A stretch of 64,000 nt of DNA from Actinobacteria bacterium HGW-Actinobacteria-4. Lineage in GTDB: Bacteria; Actinomycetota; Actinomycetes; Actinomycetales; Demequinaceae. How positions within the stretch are numbered: position 1 is the stretch's first letter; each line of letters begins with the position of its first letter. The position numbers were made by a program, and so were the translations under genes. The notes under the pieces were generated by a model. That model ran no database searches. It was given only the letters and a program-made list of their open reading frames with translations, and was not told the DNA's origin. The DNA lies in the NCBI GenBank assembly GCA_002841315.1, contig PHEW01000003.1, positions 310,001 to 374,000 on the forward strand, in the 5' to 3' direction. This document shows positions 18,168 through 27,443 of the stretch, in pieces.

Positions 18168-19985
18168 CTAGAGCCCCAACTGCGACTCGAATGCGCCTTC
18201 CTCAATGCGGGCCTTGACCGTCTGAAGGAAGCGGGCTGCGTCCGCGCCGTCCACCAGTCGGTGGTCGTAGCTGAGCGGGAGATAGCACATGGGCCGGATC
18301 GCCAGCACATCGCCGCCGTCCTGTCCCTTGACCACCACGGGCTTCTTGACGATCGCGCACGTCGCGAGGATGCCTACCTGGGGGTTGGCCACAATTGGAG
18401 TGTCCATGATGGTGCCGCCCGAGCCCGTATTCGTTACCGAGAACGTCGCGCCGCTCATCTCGTCGGGGGTGAGGCCGCCGTTGCGGGCACGGTCGGCGAG
18501 GTCGGCAATTTCCCGTGCGTGGTCCGCGAGCGACTTCGAGTCCGCGTTCTTGACCACGGGGACCATGAGCCCCTTCTCGGTGTCAACGGCGATGCCGAGG
18601 TTGACAGCGGGGTGGTAGACGATGTTCTCGCCGTCAATCGATGCGTTGAGGAACGCGTGTTCCTTGAGCGCCTCGGCGACCGCAAGGGTGAAGAACGGCA
18701 GGAACGTCAGGTTGGCCTTCTCGCGTTCCTTGAAAGCGTCCTTTGCCTTGGCGCGCAGAGTCCACACGCGTGACACGTCGACTTCGATCACCGTGGTGAG
18801 TTGCGCCTGGCCGTGGAGCGACTCCATCATGACGTTCGCCACAACCTTGCGGATGCGGCTCATCTTGACTGTGGTTCCGCGCAGAGCGGACTCGGCGCCA
18901 GAGCTCGACTGGGGGGCAGCCGCGGGTGCAGCCGATGCTGGGGTTGCCGTGGTCTCGCTGGCAGCAGGCTTGGCGTTGAGGATGTCTTCCTTGCGGATGC
19001 GTCCCCCTACGCCGGTACCTGCGACGGCGGCGAGGTCAACACCACGCTCGGACGCGAGCTTGCGCACAATCGGCGTCACGTAGCCACTTCCGCCGGTGGA
19101 GTCGCTGGACGACGGCGGTGTGACGGGGGCGGCCGCTGGCTCTACGTGAGCGGGAACCGGCGGGGTAGCGGCGGCTGGTGCAGGTGCCGGTGCAGGCTGA
19201 GGTTCCGGTTCCGGTTCAGGCGCGGGCGCGGGCGCAGGCGCAGGTGCCGGAGCGGCTGCAGGCTTGGGTGCCGCGGCGCCTGCGGCGCCAACGCGAGCGA
19301 GCACGGAATCGACGGCAACCGTTTCATCCTCGTTCGCGACGATCTCAAGCAGCGTGCCAGCGAACGGGGAGGGGATCTCGGTGTCGACCTTGTCGGTGGA
19401 CACCTCAACAAGAGGCTCATCCGCTTCGACCGCGTCTCCCACGGCCTTGAGCCAGCGCGTGATCGTGCCTTCTGTCACCGACTCGCCGAGGGCAGGTAGC
19501 TTCACATCGCGGGTCTCGCCGCCAGCGTCCGCGTCGCCCTGCGGCGCGGCGGCTGGCGATGGTTCAGGCGCGGGCTCTGGCTCCGGCTCCGGCGCAGGCG
19601 CAGCCACGGGCTCGGGAGCAGCCTCTTGCTTGGCAGTCATGGTCGCCTCGGCTTCCGCCTGGGCTTCGATCGCGGGCTCAGCGGCCGGAGCCGCAGCCTC
19701 GGGTGCGGTCTCTGCGGTAGGTGCTGGTGCGGCTGCGGGCGCGCCGCCACCGTCGCCGATGCGCGCCAGGACGGCACCTACTTCGACGGTGTCGTCTTCC
19801 TGGACCAGAATCTCGGTCAAGGTGCCGGCAAATGGAGAAGGGATCTCGGTGTCGACTTTGTCAGTCGAGACTTCGAGCAGCGGCTCATCCATGGCGACTT
19901 GGTCGCCCACAGACTTGAGCCACCGTGTGACAGTGCCTTCGGTAACCGATTCGCCCAGGGCCGGGAGTGTGACGTCGTTGCTCAT
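18168..19985 (-). CDS. dlaT: Dihydrolipoamide acyltransferase (E2), two lipoyl domains
   Basis: E2 core of pyruvate (and possibly other 2-oxoacid) dehydrogenase. Two lipoyl domains (about residues 2-77 and 150-225) each carry the lipoylated Lys in [11 protein letters not shown]. Long Ala/Pro linkers follow. An E3/E1-binding domain ([15 protein letters not shown]) and the catalytic domain end with the HxxxDG motif in [15 protein letters not shown] chose ATG 19985 because the lipoyl domain starts there; a start at 20057 would overlap lpd. 605 residues. It is often labelled sucB, but in actinobacteria this protein serves pyruvate dehydrogenase. It lies 19 bp after lpd. Confidence 0.94.
   Translation of the reverse strand: MSNDVTLPALGESVTEGTVTRWLKSVGDQVAMDEPLLEVSTDKVDTEIPSPFAGTLTEILVQEDDTVEVGAVLARIGDGGGAPAAAPAPTAETAPEAAAPAAEPAIEAQAEAEATMTAKQEAAPEPVAAPAPEPEPEPAPEPSPAAAPQGDADAGGETRDVKLPALGESVTEGTITRWLKAVGDAVEADEPLVEVSTDKVDTEIPSPFAGTLLEIVANEDETVAVDSVLARVGAAGAAAPKPAAAPAPAPAPAPAPEPEPEPQPAPAPAPAAATPPVPAHVEPAAAPVTPPSSSDSTGGSGYVTPIVRKLASERGVDLAAVAGTGVGGRIRKEDILNAKPAASETTATPASAAPAAAPQSSSGAESALRGTTVKMSRIRKVVANVMMESLHGQAQLTTVIEVDVSRVWTLRAKAKDAFKEREKANLTFLPFFTLAVAEALKEHAFLNASIDGENIVYHPAVNLGIAVDTEKGLMVPVVKNADSKSLADHAREIADLADRARNGGLTPDEMSGATFSVTNTGSGGTIMDTPIVANPQVGILATCAIVKKPVVVKGQDGGDVLAIRPMCYLPLSYDHRLVDGADAARFLQTVKARIEEGAFESQLGL
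19140..19265. repeat. Low-complexity Ala/Pro linker of dlaT
   Basis: GC-rich, short-period sequence encoding alternating PAPAPAP and PEPEPEP on the minus strand, joining the second lipoyl domain to the subunit-binding domain. A shorter similar linker lies near 19560-19625. These are mobile arms for swinging lipoyl groups, not separate genetic elements. Confidence 0.7.
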
Positions 19986-20004
19986 ACTGGCATTGTCTCC
20001 GATT

Positions 20005-21390
20005 TCAGTCGTGGGCGTGGAGCGGCTTGCCTGCGAGGGCCAGGTGGGCCTCGCCAAGCGCTTCGTTTTGGGTGGGGTGCGCGTGCAACAGCGGGGCGAC
20101 GTCCTCGGGGTGAGCGTCCCAGCTCACAATGAGTTGCGCCTCGCCAATCTGCTCGCCCACGCGAGCGCCAATCATGTGGATGCCAACCACGGGTCCGTCG
20201 ACCACGCGCACCAGCTTGATGAACCCTTGGGTGCCGAGGATCTGACTCTTCCCGTTGCCGCCCAAGTTGTATTCGAGGCTCTTGACGGCATCGGCGCCAT
20301 ACTCCTTGACGGCATCGGCTTCAGTGAGGCCCACGGAGGCAATCTCGGGCTCGCAGTAGGTGACGCGAGGGATGTTCTTTTCGAGAATGGGTGCGGGGGA
20401 GAGCCCCGCGATCGTCTCGGCGACAAAGATGCCCTGTTGGAAGCCGCGGTGCGCGAGCTGCAGGCCGGGCACGATGTCGCCCACAGCGTAGATGTTGGCG
20501 ATGCCGGTGTGCAGGCGTTCGTCGGTCAGGACAAAGCCGCGGTCCACACGAACTCCCTGGTCCTCGTATCCCAGCCCTTGGGTGCGAGCCCCACGGCCCA
20601 CCGCCACGAGCAGGAGGTCCGCTTCGAGTGTGGTGCCGTCCTCGAGGGTCACCTTCACCCCGTTGTTGTCCTGCTCAACTCCCTGAAAGCGGACGCCGAG
20701 CTTGTAGTCCATGCCGCGCTTCTTGAACGCCCGCTCCAGCGCCTTCGAGATCGCCTCTTCTTCATTGGGAACCAGGTGCGGCAGTGCCTCGACGATGGTC
20801 ACCTTGGTGCCGAACGACGTCCACACTGACGCGAACTCCGAACCAATCACGCCACCGCCCAACACAATGGCCGATGCCGGGACGTAGTCCAGTTCGAGCG
20901 CTTGGTCGGATGTCATCACCCGGCCACCGATGTCCAGGCCCGGAAGCGAGCGGGAGTAGGAGCCAGAGGCGAGGACGATGTTGGTGCCGGTGTAGCGCTC
21001 GCCGCTCACCTCAATGGCGTCTGGGCCAACGAGCGTGCCGTGGCCCTCGATGACCGTGATCTTGCGGGACTTGATGAGTCCCTGCAGGCCCTTGTACAGG
21101 CGGTCAATGACGCCCTGCTTGTAGGCGTTGACTCCAGCCATGTCGATGCCGTCCAGCGTGCTGTTCACGCCGTACTTGGAGCCCTCGCGAGCGTTGTCAG
21201 CGAGTTCGGCAGCGTGCAGGAGCGCCTTGGTGGGGATGCAGCCGTTGTGGAGGCATGTGCCACCCACCTTGGACTCCTCCACGAGTCCTACCTGCATACC
21301 GAGCTGAGCGGCGCGCAACGCGGCGGCGTAGCCTCCGCTACCGCCGCCAAGAATCAGGACATCAAACGAGTGAGGGGTGGACTCGGTCAC
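20005..21390 (-). CDS. lpd: Dihydrolipoyl dehydrogenase (E3)
   Basis: FAD enzyme that reoxidises dihydrolipoamide with NAD+. The FAD motif [10 protein letters not shown] is at the N-terminus, the redox disulfide is in [13 protein letters not shown], the NAD motif is [13 protein letters not shown], and the catalytic His-Glu pair is in [14 protein letters not shown] chose GTG 21390 (461 residues), which has AAGGAG about 9 bases upstream; the frame is open to 21450 but those residues are not family-like. First gene of lpd-dlaT-SDR. Confidence 0.95.
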   Translation of the reverse strand: MTESTPHSFDVLILGGGSGGYAAALRAAQLGMQVGLVEESKVGGTCLHNGCIPTKALLHAAELADNAREGSKYGVNSTLDGIDMAGVNAYKQGVIDRLYKGLQGLIKSRKITVIEGHGTLVGPDAIEVSGERYTGTNIVLASGSYSRSLPGLDIGGRVMTSDQALELDYVPASAIVLGGGVIGSEFASVWTSFGTKVTIVEALPHLVPNEEEAISKALERAFKKRGMDYKLGVRFQGVEQDNNGVKVTLEDGTTLEADLLLVAVGRGARTQGLGYEDQGVRVDRGFVLTDERLHTGIANIYAVGDIVPGLQLAHRGFQQGIFVAETIAGLSPAPILEKNIPRVTYCEPEIASVGLTEADAVKEYGADAVKSLEYNLGGNGKSQILGTQGFIKLVRVVDGPVVGIHMIGARVGEQIGEAQLIVSWDAHPEDVAPLLHAHPTQNEALGEAHLALAGKPLHAHD

Positions 21391-21469
21391 TATGAGTTCT
21401 CCTTGTAAGGATTCTGGTGTCATCCCATCTTGCCACTCATGTCCGTACACGCGAACACGAAAGGTTGAC

Positions 21470-21484
21470 TAACCTGGCCCCATG
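21470..21484 (+). promoter_or_regulatory. Leaderless-type -10 (TAACCT) before the 113-residue ORF
   Basis: TAACCT at 21470-21475 is six bases before ATG 21482. It overlaps the inverted repeat AGGTT-GACT-AACCT (21462-21475), which could be a regulator site. Confidence 0.35.
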
Positions 21485-21823
21485 GGCATTTTCTCGCGTA
21501 TGTTCGGTTCCAAGCAGACCGATTCCCTCGACGTTGGCGCTAACTCGAGGGAGGCGCAGTCGGCAACCATCCAGCACCTGCGGACATTTGTCGCAGGTCA
21601 CACGGGGTGCGAGGCCTTCATCGAGCCGCCCACGCGTGTCACACAGACCACCATGGTGATCGTGGCGGATACGGGAGAGTGGACGCGCCGCAGGGTCCCG
21701 GACACCATCGCGGGCCGCAAGGTCGCTCAAGATCTCAAGATTCCGGTGTTCGACGTCAATCTTTCCGGCTACCCCTCGCGTATGCGTGAATGGAATGAGA
21801 AGAACCGTAAGGGCCTCAAGTAG
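21482..21823 (+). CDS. Conserved actinobacterial small protein
   Basis: A 113-residue soluble protein with no recognised catalytic motif. The second half (WTRRRVPDTIAGRKVAQDL, then IPVFDVNLSGYPSRMREWN) looks like a conserved actinobacterial family sometimes loosely named oxidoreductase; I see no cofactor motif that supports that name. It sits between the divergent lpd operon and the convergent pepA gene. No Shine-Dalgarno; see the -10 element at 21470. Confidence 0.8.
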   Translation: MGIFSRMFGSKQTDSLDVGANSREAQSATIQHLRTFVAGHTGCEAFIEPPTRVTQTTMVIVADTGEWTRRRVPDTIAGRKVAQDLKIPVFDVNLSGYPSRMREWNEKNRKGLK

Positions 21824-21847
21824 CGCAGTAACCCGTAGCCGCGCAGA

Positions 21848-23305
21848 CTAGGCGTTCGCGCGGTTTTCGAGGAACCTCAGCACTGTCCGGACACTGGCTC
21901 CTGTGCCACCTGGAACCGTGAACCCGTAGGCGCCCCCTTCGTTGAATGCGGGTCGCGCGATGTCAAGGTGAGCCCACTTGGCGTCGCCCACAAACTCTTT
22001 CAGGAACACAGCCGCGGAGAGCATCCCCGCTTGGCCGTCACCGATGTTCTTGAGATCTGCGACCTTGGAGTCCAGAGTCTCGAGCAGGTACTCGGGCAGC
22101 GGCATGGGCCACATCGACTCGTCTACGTGATCGGCAGCGGCGATGACCTCATCGCGGATATCGGGCGAGCCCATGACGCCCGAGGTACGCGAACCCAGCG
22201 CGATGCCCTGAGCGCCCGTGAGTGTCGCGATGTCGAGTACGACGTCAGGCTGTTCCTCGATCGCGCGCACCAGGCCGTCGGCGAGCACCAGGCGGCCTTC
22301 GGCGTCAGTGTTGAGAACCTCCACGGACTTTCCGCCGTAGATGCGAATCACGTCACTGGGACGCGACGCGGTTCCCGAGGGCATGTTCTCCGCGAGGCAC
22401 AACCAACCAGTCACGCCGATCTGCAAGTTCGCGCGCGCCGCGGCGAGCACGATATGCAGGACAGCTGCCGCGCCGGACATGTCCGACTTCATGGTCTCCA
22501 TGGACTTCGGCGGCTTGAGGGACAACCCCCCGGAGTCAAAGGTGATGCCCTTGCCCACCAGTGCCACCGTCTGCTTGGCGCCCTCGGGCTTCCACTCGAG
22601 CCGGACGAGCCGCGGCAGTCGCGAGGAGCCCATGCCCACGGCAAGGATTCCGCCAAAGCCATCCTCAGCTAGCTTCTGCACGTCCCAGGTCTGCGCGTCC
22701 ACGCCGAGCGATCGCGCGTAGCCCTCCGCAATCTCCGCGAAGGACGCGGGGAACAGGTCTAGCGGGGGAGTGTTGATCAAGTCTCGGGTGCCCGCGACCG
22801 CGCCCGCGATCACCTTGGCGCGTTCTACTGCGCTCGCCGAGGCCCCTGCAAGTAGCCATGACGTCCCGTCGTCCTCGGGGGCATCGTCGCCCTTGTCGTC
22901 CTCCGACTTGTAGTCGGTGAAGCGGTAGGCCCCGAGCAGGGCACCTTCGCCAATGGCGGCGTACTGTTCGTCATCGTCGGCCGGAATCGCGATCACCACG
23001 GTGGAAGGTTCCTTGCCGCACGAGCGAGCCGCACACCCCGCAGCTTCGCGCAACTCACCTGTGGTCGCCTGACCGAGCCCCACCAGCACCACGCGCTTGG
23101 CGGACGTGCCCTGGCCCGGAACCACGGTCACCTTTCCCACCTTGCTTGAGGCGTCCAGCGCCTTCGCGGCTGCGCCGAGCAACGCCGCCGTCTCATTGGG
23201 AAGTTGGGGGTGTGCGGCGACCTCCCCCGTGCCAGAAAGTCCCACGATCAGGGCGTCGGCGTCGATAGTGGAGGCGGTGTCGGTTGTCAGGTCGAGTGAG
23301 GTCAT
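21848..23305 (-). CDS. pepA: Leucyl aminopeptidase (M17)
   Basis: Cytosolic dizinc (or dimanganese) exopeptidase removing N-terminal residues. 485 residues: a variable N-terminal domain, then the catalytic domain with VGKGITFDSGG, the signature NTDAEGRLVLADGL with metal ligands, and SDMSGAAAVLH. M17 peptidases sit near dlaT in other actinobacteria (Rv2213), matching the synteny here. The ATG at 23305 has no ribosome site; TAGTCT lies six bases upstream, indicating a leaderless mRNA. Divergent from pyrD. Confidence 0.95.
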   Translation of the reverse strand: MTSLDLTTDTASTIDADALIVGLSGTGEVAAHPQLPNETAALLGAAAKALDASSKVGKVTVVPGQGTSAKRVVLVGLGQATTGELREAAGCAARSCGKEPSTVVIAIPADDDEQYAAIGEGALLGAYRFTDYKSEDDKGDDAPEDDGTSWLLAGASASAVERAKVIAGAVAGTRDLINTPPLDLFPASFAEIAEGYARSLGVDAQTWDVQKLAEDGFGGILAVGMGSSRLPRLVRLEWKPEGAKQTVALVGKGITFDSGGLSLKPPKSMETMKSDMSGAAAVLHIVLAAARANLQIGVTGWLCLAENMPSGTASRPSDVIRIYGGKSVEVLNTDAEGRLVLADGLVRAIEEQPDVVLDIATLTGAQGIALGSRTSGVMGSPDIRDEVIAAADHVDESMWPMPLPEYLLETLDSKVADLKNIGDGQAGMLSAAVFLKEFVGDAKWAHLDIARPAFNEGGAYGFTVPGGTGASVRTVLRFLENRANA

Positions 23306-23311
23306 GACCCG

Positions 23312-23340
23312 AGACTATCGCCCACTAGGTTGGAACTGTG
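23312..23340. promoter_or_regulatory. Divergent leaderless promoters of pepA and pyrD
   Basis: The 32-bp gap contains TAGTCT on the minus strand (23317-23312), six bases before the pepA ATG. It also contains TAGGTT on the plus strand (23326-23331), six bases before the pyrD GTG. Two back-to-back -10 elements fit opposite leaderless transcripts sharing a very compact regulatory region. Confidence 0.5.
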
Positions 23341-24381
23341 TACAGCGTCATTTTCCGCATGATCATCCTCCGGATGCCGCCCGAGTTTGCCCATCACTTT
23401 GCCGTCACGGGGTTTCGCTTCGCGTGGCCTGTGCTCCGGATCGCACGTGCCCTGAGACTGCTGCCCTCTCCCCACCGCGCAGGCGCCACTCATGCGATGG
23501 GCATCACGTTCCCCGGGCCGCTGGGCCTCGCCGCCGGGATGGACAAGAACGCTGAAGCGGTGCGCGGCTTCGCTGCCACCGGTTTCTCGTTCGTTGAGGT
23601 CGGTACCGTGACGGCCAAGGGTCAGCCCGGCAATGAGCGACCACGGTCGTGGCGCGAACTTGACATCGAGGGACTGCGCAATCAGATGGGCTTCAACAAC
23701 GAGGGCGCCGATGCTGTGGCCAGACGGCTTCAGAGGTTGCGTTCTGGGCGTTCGGGGCGATCGGTCATCATTGGCGTCAACATTGGCAAGACCAAGGTCA
23801 CCGAGCCCGCCGATGCCCCTACCGACTATGCGTACTCCGCGCGTGTGCTCGCACCGTACGCCGACTTCTTGGTGGTCAACGTCAGTTCCCCGAACACTCC
23901 CGGACTGCGCGACCTCCAGGCAACGGAGCAACTCCGGCCAATCCTCGCCAAGGTCAGGGCAGCGGCAGACGAGGCAACCGGGTTCGCCGACATGGACAAC
24001 ACCGCTGGCGGCAAGCGCGTACCGGTCCTCGTGAAGATAGCGCCCGACCTCTCCGACGGCGACATCGACGCCGTCGCTGACCTCGCCCTCGAGCTGGGTC
24101 TTGACGGCATTGTCGCGACGAACACGACCGTCGCGCACGACCGTGGGCCTGGTGGACTCTCGGGACCTCCGCTGTTGGGCCGTGCGCTCGCGGTGGTGGG
24201 GCGCCTCAGGAAGCGCGTGGGCCCGGACATGACCATCATGGGAGTGGGAGGGATCGCCACGCTCGACGATGCCCGCGCCATGCTCGACGCTGGGGCGACG
24301 CTTCTGCAGGCCTATACCGCGTTTGTGTACCGCGGCCCCTCGTGGCCCGCGCGCATGAACGCCGCGCTCACGCGCCGCTGA
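23338..24381 (+). CDS. pyrD: Dihydroorotate dehydrogenase, class 2 (quinone)
   Basis: Membrane-associated FMN enzyme of pyrimidine synthesis, passing electrons from dihydroorotate to quinone. The N-terminal amphipathic stretch ending in MPPEFAHHFAV is the class-2 extension. The class-2 serine base lies in VNVSSPNTPGLR, and MGFNNEGAD and the FMN-phosphate motif GVGGIATLDDARAML are present. 347 residues. GTG 23338 is needed to keep the N-terminal extension. Other pyr genes are not in the window. Confidence 0.95.
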   Translation: MYSVIFRMIILRMPPEFAHHFAVTGFRFAWPVLRIARALRLLPSPHRAGATHAMGITFPGPLGLAAGMDKNAEAVRGFAATGFSFVEVGTVTAKGQPGNERPRSWRELDIEGLRNQMGFNNEGADAVARRLQRLRSGRSGRSVIIGVNIGKTKVTEPADAPTDYAYSARVLAPYADFLVVNVSSPNTPGLRDLQATEQLRPILAKVRAAADEATGFADMDNTAGGKRVPVLVKIAPDLSDGDIDAVADLALELGLDGIVATNTTVAHDRGPGGLSGPPLLGRALAVVGRLRKRVGPDMTIMGVGGIATLDDARAMLDAGATLLQAYTAFVYRGPSWPARMNAALTRR

Positions 24382-24480
24382 GTCTTCCCGAACTGCCGGG
24401 AACGTCCGGCACGCCGAGCGCGTTATCACTACGTGCGCACCTGCCAGGCGTACATGCATTGTTTTCTCCTTTGACATAGC

Positions 24481-24514
24481 TCAGCCCCAGAGACCTGGAC
24501 GTTTCTGGGGCTGA
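24481..24514. terminator. Bidirectional terminator between pyrD and the aldo/keto reductase
   Basis: Perfect 11-bp stem TCAGCCCCAGA (24481-24491) with TCTGGGGCTGA (24504-24514) around a 12-base loop, in the gap between two convergent genes. Confidence 0.75.
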
Positions 24515-24565
24515 TCTACGTCTGTAGAGATGTGCTGTCTGACGTGATGCGACGCCTGCTTGAGG

Positions 24566-25582
24566 TTAGGCCACGCGGCCCGCGGGGTTGCGTTCGACCG
24601 TGAGCTGGGGATCGCGCTGAATCTTGTCGCCCAGGGCATCGTCAATGCGAGTCATGAGTTCGGCTGGGATCTCGACGTCGCAGGCCTTCACGTTCTCGTG
24701 AATCTGCTCCGGGCGTGAGGCTCCGATGATCGCCGCAGCGACGTTCGTGTTCTGTAGCACCCATGCCAGCGCGAGTTGGGCCATCGTCAGGTCGAGCTCC
24801 TTGGCGATCGGGGCGAGTTGTTGAACCCTGGCCAAGAGTTCTTGGTCTTCGATCCAGCGCGAGATCATGTTCGCGCCACCCTTGTCATCGGTGGCCCGTG
24901 AACCCACAGGCGGTGCCTCGCCGGGCAGATACTTGCCAGTGAGAATGCCTTGCGCGACGGGGGACCAGACAATTTGCGAAAGCCCAGTCTCCTCAGAGGC
25001 GGGAATCACTTCGTCTTCAATGACACGCCACAGCATCGAGTACTGGGGCTGGTTCGAGACAAGCTGGAAGTTGAGTTCCTTGGCCCACTTGGCACCCTCG
25101 CGGATCTGGTCGCCCGTCCACTCGCTGACGCCGATGTACAGCGCCTTGCCCTGGCGAACAATGTCCGCAAACGCGATCATGGTCTCTTCGAGCGGGGTTT
25201 CGTAGTCGTAGCGATGGGCCTGGTAGAGGTCCACGTAGTCCATCTGGAGGCGCTGCAACGAGCCGTTGATGGACTCCATGATGTGTTTACGTGACAGCCC
25301 GGTGTCATTGGGGCCACCCGGCCCGGTGGGCCAGTAGACCTTGGTGAACACCTCGAGGCTCTCTCGACGTTCGCCCTTGAGGAGGTCTCCGAGCACCACC
25401 TCGGCAGCCGTGTTGGCGTAGGTGTCTGCGGTGTCGAAGCTCGTCATGCCAACGTCGAGCGCGGCCTTCACACAGGCTGCAGCCTGCTCATTGGCCACTT
25501 GCGACGCGTGCGTCAGCCAGTTGCCGTAGGTGAGTTCAGTGATTTTCAGCCCGGAGTTGCCCAGGTAGCGGTAGTTGACCAT
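24566..25582 (-). CDS. Aldo/keto reductase, Kv-beta-like
   Basis: NADPH-dependent carbonyl reductase of the AKR superfamily. The tetrad is visible: Asp and Tyr in DTADTYAN, Lys in VFTKVYW and His in YQAHRYD. The PGGPNDTGLSRKHI segment resembles the potassium-channel beta-subunit group. 338 residues. ATG 25582 lacks a ribosome site; TAGGCT at 25594-25589 lies six bases upstream, so the mRNA is probably leaderless. The palindrome CGAAACGTTTCG sits between the expected -35 and -10. This suggests repression by a LacI-family regulator, hence a role in sugar or aldehyde metabolism. Confidence 0.9.
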   Translation of the reverse strand: MVNYRYLGNSGLKITELTYGNWLTHASQVANEQAAACVKAALDVGMTSFDTADTYANTAAEVVLGDLLKGERRESLEVFTKVYWPTGPGGPNDTGLSRKHIMESINGSLQRLQMDYVDLYQAHRYDYETPLEETMIAFADIVRQGKALYIGVSEWTGDQIREGAKWAKELNFQLVSNQPQYSMLWRVIEDEVIPASEETGLSQIVWSPVAQGILTGKYLPGEAPPVGSRATDDKGGANMISRWIEDQELLARVQQLAPIAKELDLTMAQLALAWVLQNTNVAAAIIGASRPEQIHENVKACDVEIPAELMTRIDDALGDKIQRDPQLTVERNPAGRVA

Positions 25583-25588
25583 AGCGTC

Positions 25589-25609
25589 AGCCTAGCGCGA
25601 AACGTTTCG
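25589..25609 (-). promoter_or_regulatory. Promoter and LacI-type operator of the aldo/keto reductase gene
   Basis: The perfect 12-bp palindrome CGAAACGTTTCG (25598-25609) has the AAACGTTT core of LacI-family operators. It lies four bases upstream of the putative -10 TAGGCT (25594-25589), inside the spacer. A near-copy precedes the SDR gene at 52630-52643. Confidence 0.55.
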
Positions 25610-25631
25610 ACCGCAGGTGGTGCCCGCGAAC

Positions 25632-26189
25632 CTAGACCGGGTACTCGCCGCGCTTCACCTTGGCGCGAGGCATCCGTAGCCGGCGCAGGTTCATGTGACG
25701 CGCCACCACGTAGAGCTTCCAGCCGCGCGGTAACTTCGACTCCCCGTACTTCGAGATGAAGTGCTTCTTGAGGCTACGCACCATCACCACGGTCTCGATG
25801 ACAGCAACAAGCACGATGGCGTAGAACACGAGGATGACGAGCCCGCCCACGCTTTGGCTCTGGTTCAGGAACAGCGAGGCCACCACGAAGATGAAGGACA
25901 GTGGCAACAAGAATTCGCCGATGGACGTGCGGGCGTCCACGAAGTCGCGAAGGAAGCGACGTTCCGGACCCTTGTGTTCGGGCGGCATGTTCCGCTCGTC
26001 GCCCGCACGAAGAGCGACAAACTGTTGCTCGCGCTCGGCACGGTTACGGGCGCGACGAGCCTTGGCGTCGGCCTTCATGTCAAGCACGAGCGCGCGCTTG
26101 TTCGCGGCCTCTTGCTCCTTGCGTTTGGGCGTGGGGCGTCCCTTCTTGCCTTGGGGGGAAACGGTCTCTTCAGTGTGATCGTGAGTCAT
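25632..26189 (-). CDS. DUF3043 membrane protein
   Basis: Conserved actinobacterial protein of unknown function. The 185 residues comprise a basic N-terminal region ([20 protein letters not shown]), a central conserved part ([15 protein letters not shown]), two membrane segments (about 95-112 and 117-138) and a basic C-terminus. ATG 26189 follows AAGGAC. It starts 8 bp downstream of nadA on the same strand and is probably co-transcribed with it. Confidence 0.9.
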   Translation of the reverse strand: MTHDHTEETVSPQGKKGRPTPKRKEQEAANKRALVLDMKADAKARRARNRAEREQQFVALRAGDERNMPPEHKGPERRFLRDFVDARTSIGEFLLPLSFIFVVASLFLNQSQSVGGLVILVFYAIVLVAVIETVVMVRSLKKHFISKYGESKLPRGWKLYVVARHMNLRRLRMPRAKVKRGEYPV

Positions 26190-26197
26190 GGTGTCCT

Positions 26198-27403
26198 TTA
26201 GTCCTTTGCGGCATCTTTGGCTGGCAGGGCGAGCATTCGGTCCAAGGCGACTTTCGCCTCCGCTTGAGTTTGAGGATCCACCACGATTCGGTTGGGAACG
26301 TCGCCAGCAACCAGTGATTCAAGCGCCCACACCAAGTGCGGGAGGTCGATGCGGTTCATCGTGGAGCAGAAGCACACCGTGTCTTCGAGGAAGTGAATGC
26401 TCATATCGGGATGTGCGAGCGCCAGCCTACGGACCAGGTTCAGCTCGGTGCCGATCGCCCACGCGCTTCCAGGCTCAGCGGCGGCCACGGTGTTGATGAT
26501 GAACTCGGTGGATCCGATGTAGTCGGAGCTCGTGACCACTTCGTAGGTGCACTCCGGGTGCACGAGCACGTTGACACCGGGCACCTCGGCGCGGATCTTG
26601 TCGACGTTTTCCCGTCTGAAGCGTCCGTGCACCGAGCAGTGCCCCTTCCACAGGATCATTCGCGCTGCGTGCAGCGCTTCGACGGTGTTGCCTCCCAAGG
26701 GCTTGCGAGGATCCCACACCACGCAGTCCTCCAGGCTGAGGCCTAGTTGCAGGACGGCCGTGTTGCGTCCCAGGTGCTGGTCAGGGAAGAAGAACACCTT
26801 GGCGTCGCTGTCAACGCCGCCGCGCTGATCGAAGGCCCATCGCACCGCAACTTCGGCGTTCGACGACGTGCACACGGCACCGTCGTTGCGCCCACAGAAG
26901 GCCTTGAGCGCGGCGGTGGAGTTCATGTACGTCACGGGGATGGTGAGGTTGGCAACGCCTACCTCAGTGAGTTGCGCCCAGGCGTCTTCGACCTGACTGA
27001 TGTTCGCCATATCAGCCATCGAGCATCCGGCGGCCATGTCCGGCAGCACCACGGCCTGATCGTCGCCGGTCAGGATGTCCGCGCTCTCCGCCATGAAGTG
27101 AACGCCGCAGAACACAATGAACTCGGCCTCAGGGCGCGCAGCAGCTTCCCGGGCAAGCTTAAAGGAGTCTCCGGTGACGTCGGCGAACTGGATGACCTCG
27201 TCACGCTGATAGTGGTGTCCCAAAATGAAGACGCGGTCTCCCAGGGTCTCCCTCGCTTTGCGCGCGCGCTCCACCAGACCGGGATCGGAAGGTGATGGCA
27301 GGTCTCCTGGGCAATCGACGCCGCGTTCGGAGATGGGGTCGCGGCGCTTGCCTAGCAAGAGGAGGGCTGGCGATGCCGCGGGTTCCGAGAACGAGGTGCT
27401 CAT
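26198..27403 (-). CDS. nadA: Quinolinate synthase A
   Basis: [4Fe-4S] enzyme that condenses iminoaspartate with dihydroxyacetone phosphate in NAD synthesis. 401 residues with [46 protein letters not shown] and [12 protein letters not shown]; the three cluster cysteines are in these conserved segments. nadB and nadC are not adjacent, which is unusual. erpA and a cysteine-desulfurase homologue lie 1.5-3 kb away. ATG 27403 is preceded by CACAAT six bases upstream and no ribosome site, so it is probably leaderless. Confidence 0.95.
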   Translation of the reverse strand: MSTSFSEPAASPALLLLGKRRDPISERGVDCPGDLPSPSDPGLVERARKARETLGDRVFILGHHYQRDEVIQFADVTGDSFKLAREAAARPEAEFIVFCGVHFMAESADILTGDDQAVVLPDMAAGCSMADMANISQVEDAWAQLTEVGVANLTIPVTYMNSTAALKAFCGRNDGAVCTSSNAEVAVRWAFDQRGGVDSDAKVFFFPDQHLGRNTAVLQLGLSLEDCVVWDPRKPLGGNTVEALHAARMILWKGHCSVHGRFRRENVDKIRAEVPGVNVLVHPECTYEVVTSSDYIGSTEFIINTVAAAEPGSAWAIGTELNLVRRLALAHPDMSIHFLEDTVCFCSTMNRIDLPHLVWALESLVAGDVPNRIVVDPQTQAEAKVALDRMLALPAKDAAKD

Positions 27404-27409
27404 CGGTCC

Positions 27410-27415
27410 ATTGTG
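27410..27415 (-). promoter_or_regulatory. Leaderless-type -10 (CACAAT) of nadA
   Basis: CACAAT read on the minus strand, six bases before the nadA ATG. The same hexamer at the same distance precedes two other genes, at 50717-50722 and 54284-54289. Confidence 0.4.
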
Positions 27416-27443
27416 TCATGTCGCGCACGGCACACTTGAGGGC

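Noticed and set aside
19264-20829. 521-codon open frame opposite dlaT and lpd
   Set aside because: Ser/Ala/Gly-rich shadow of the linker and lipoyl domains of dlaT.
21462-21475. AGGTT-GACT-AACCT as an iron-regulator (IdeR/DtxR) box
   Set aside because: Central spacing is four bases instead of five and the outer TTA/TAA arms are missing; the downstream gene has no iron link.
23302-24477. 391-codon minus-strand frame opposite pyrD
   Set aside because: Shadow of pyrD; overlaps the pepA promoter region and shows no motif.
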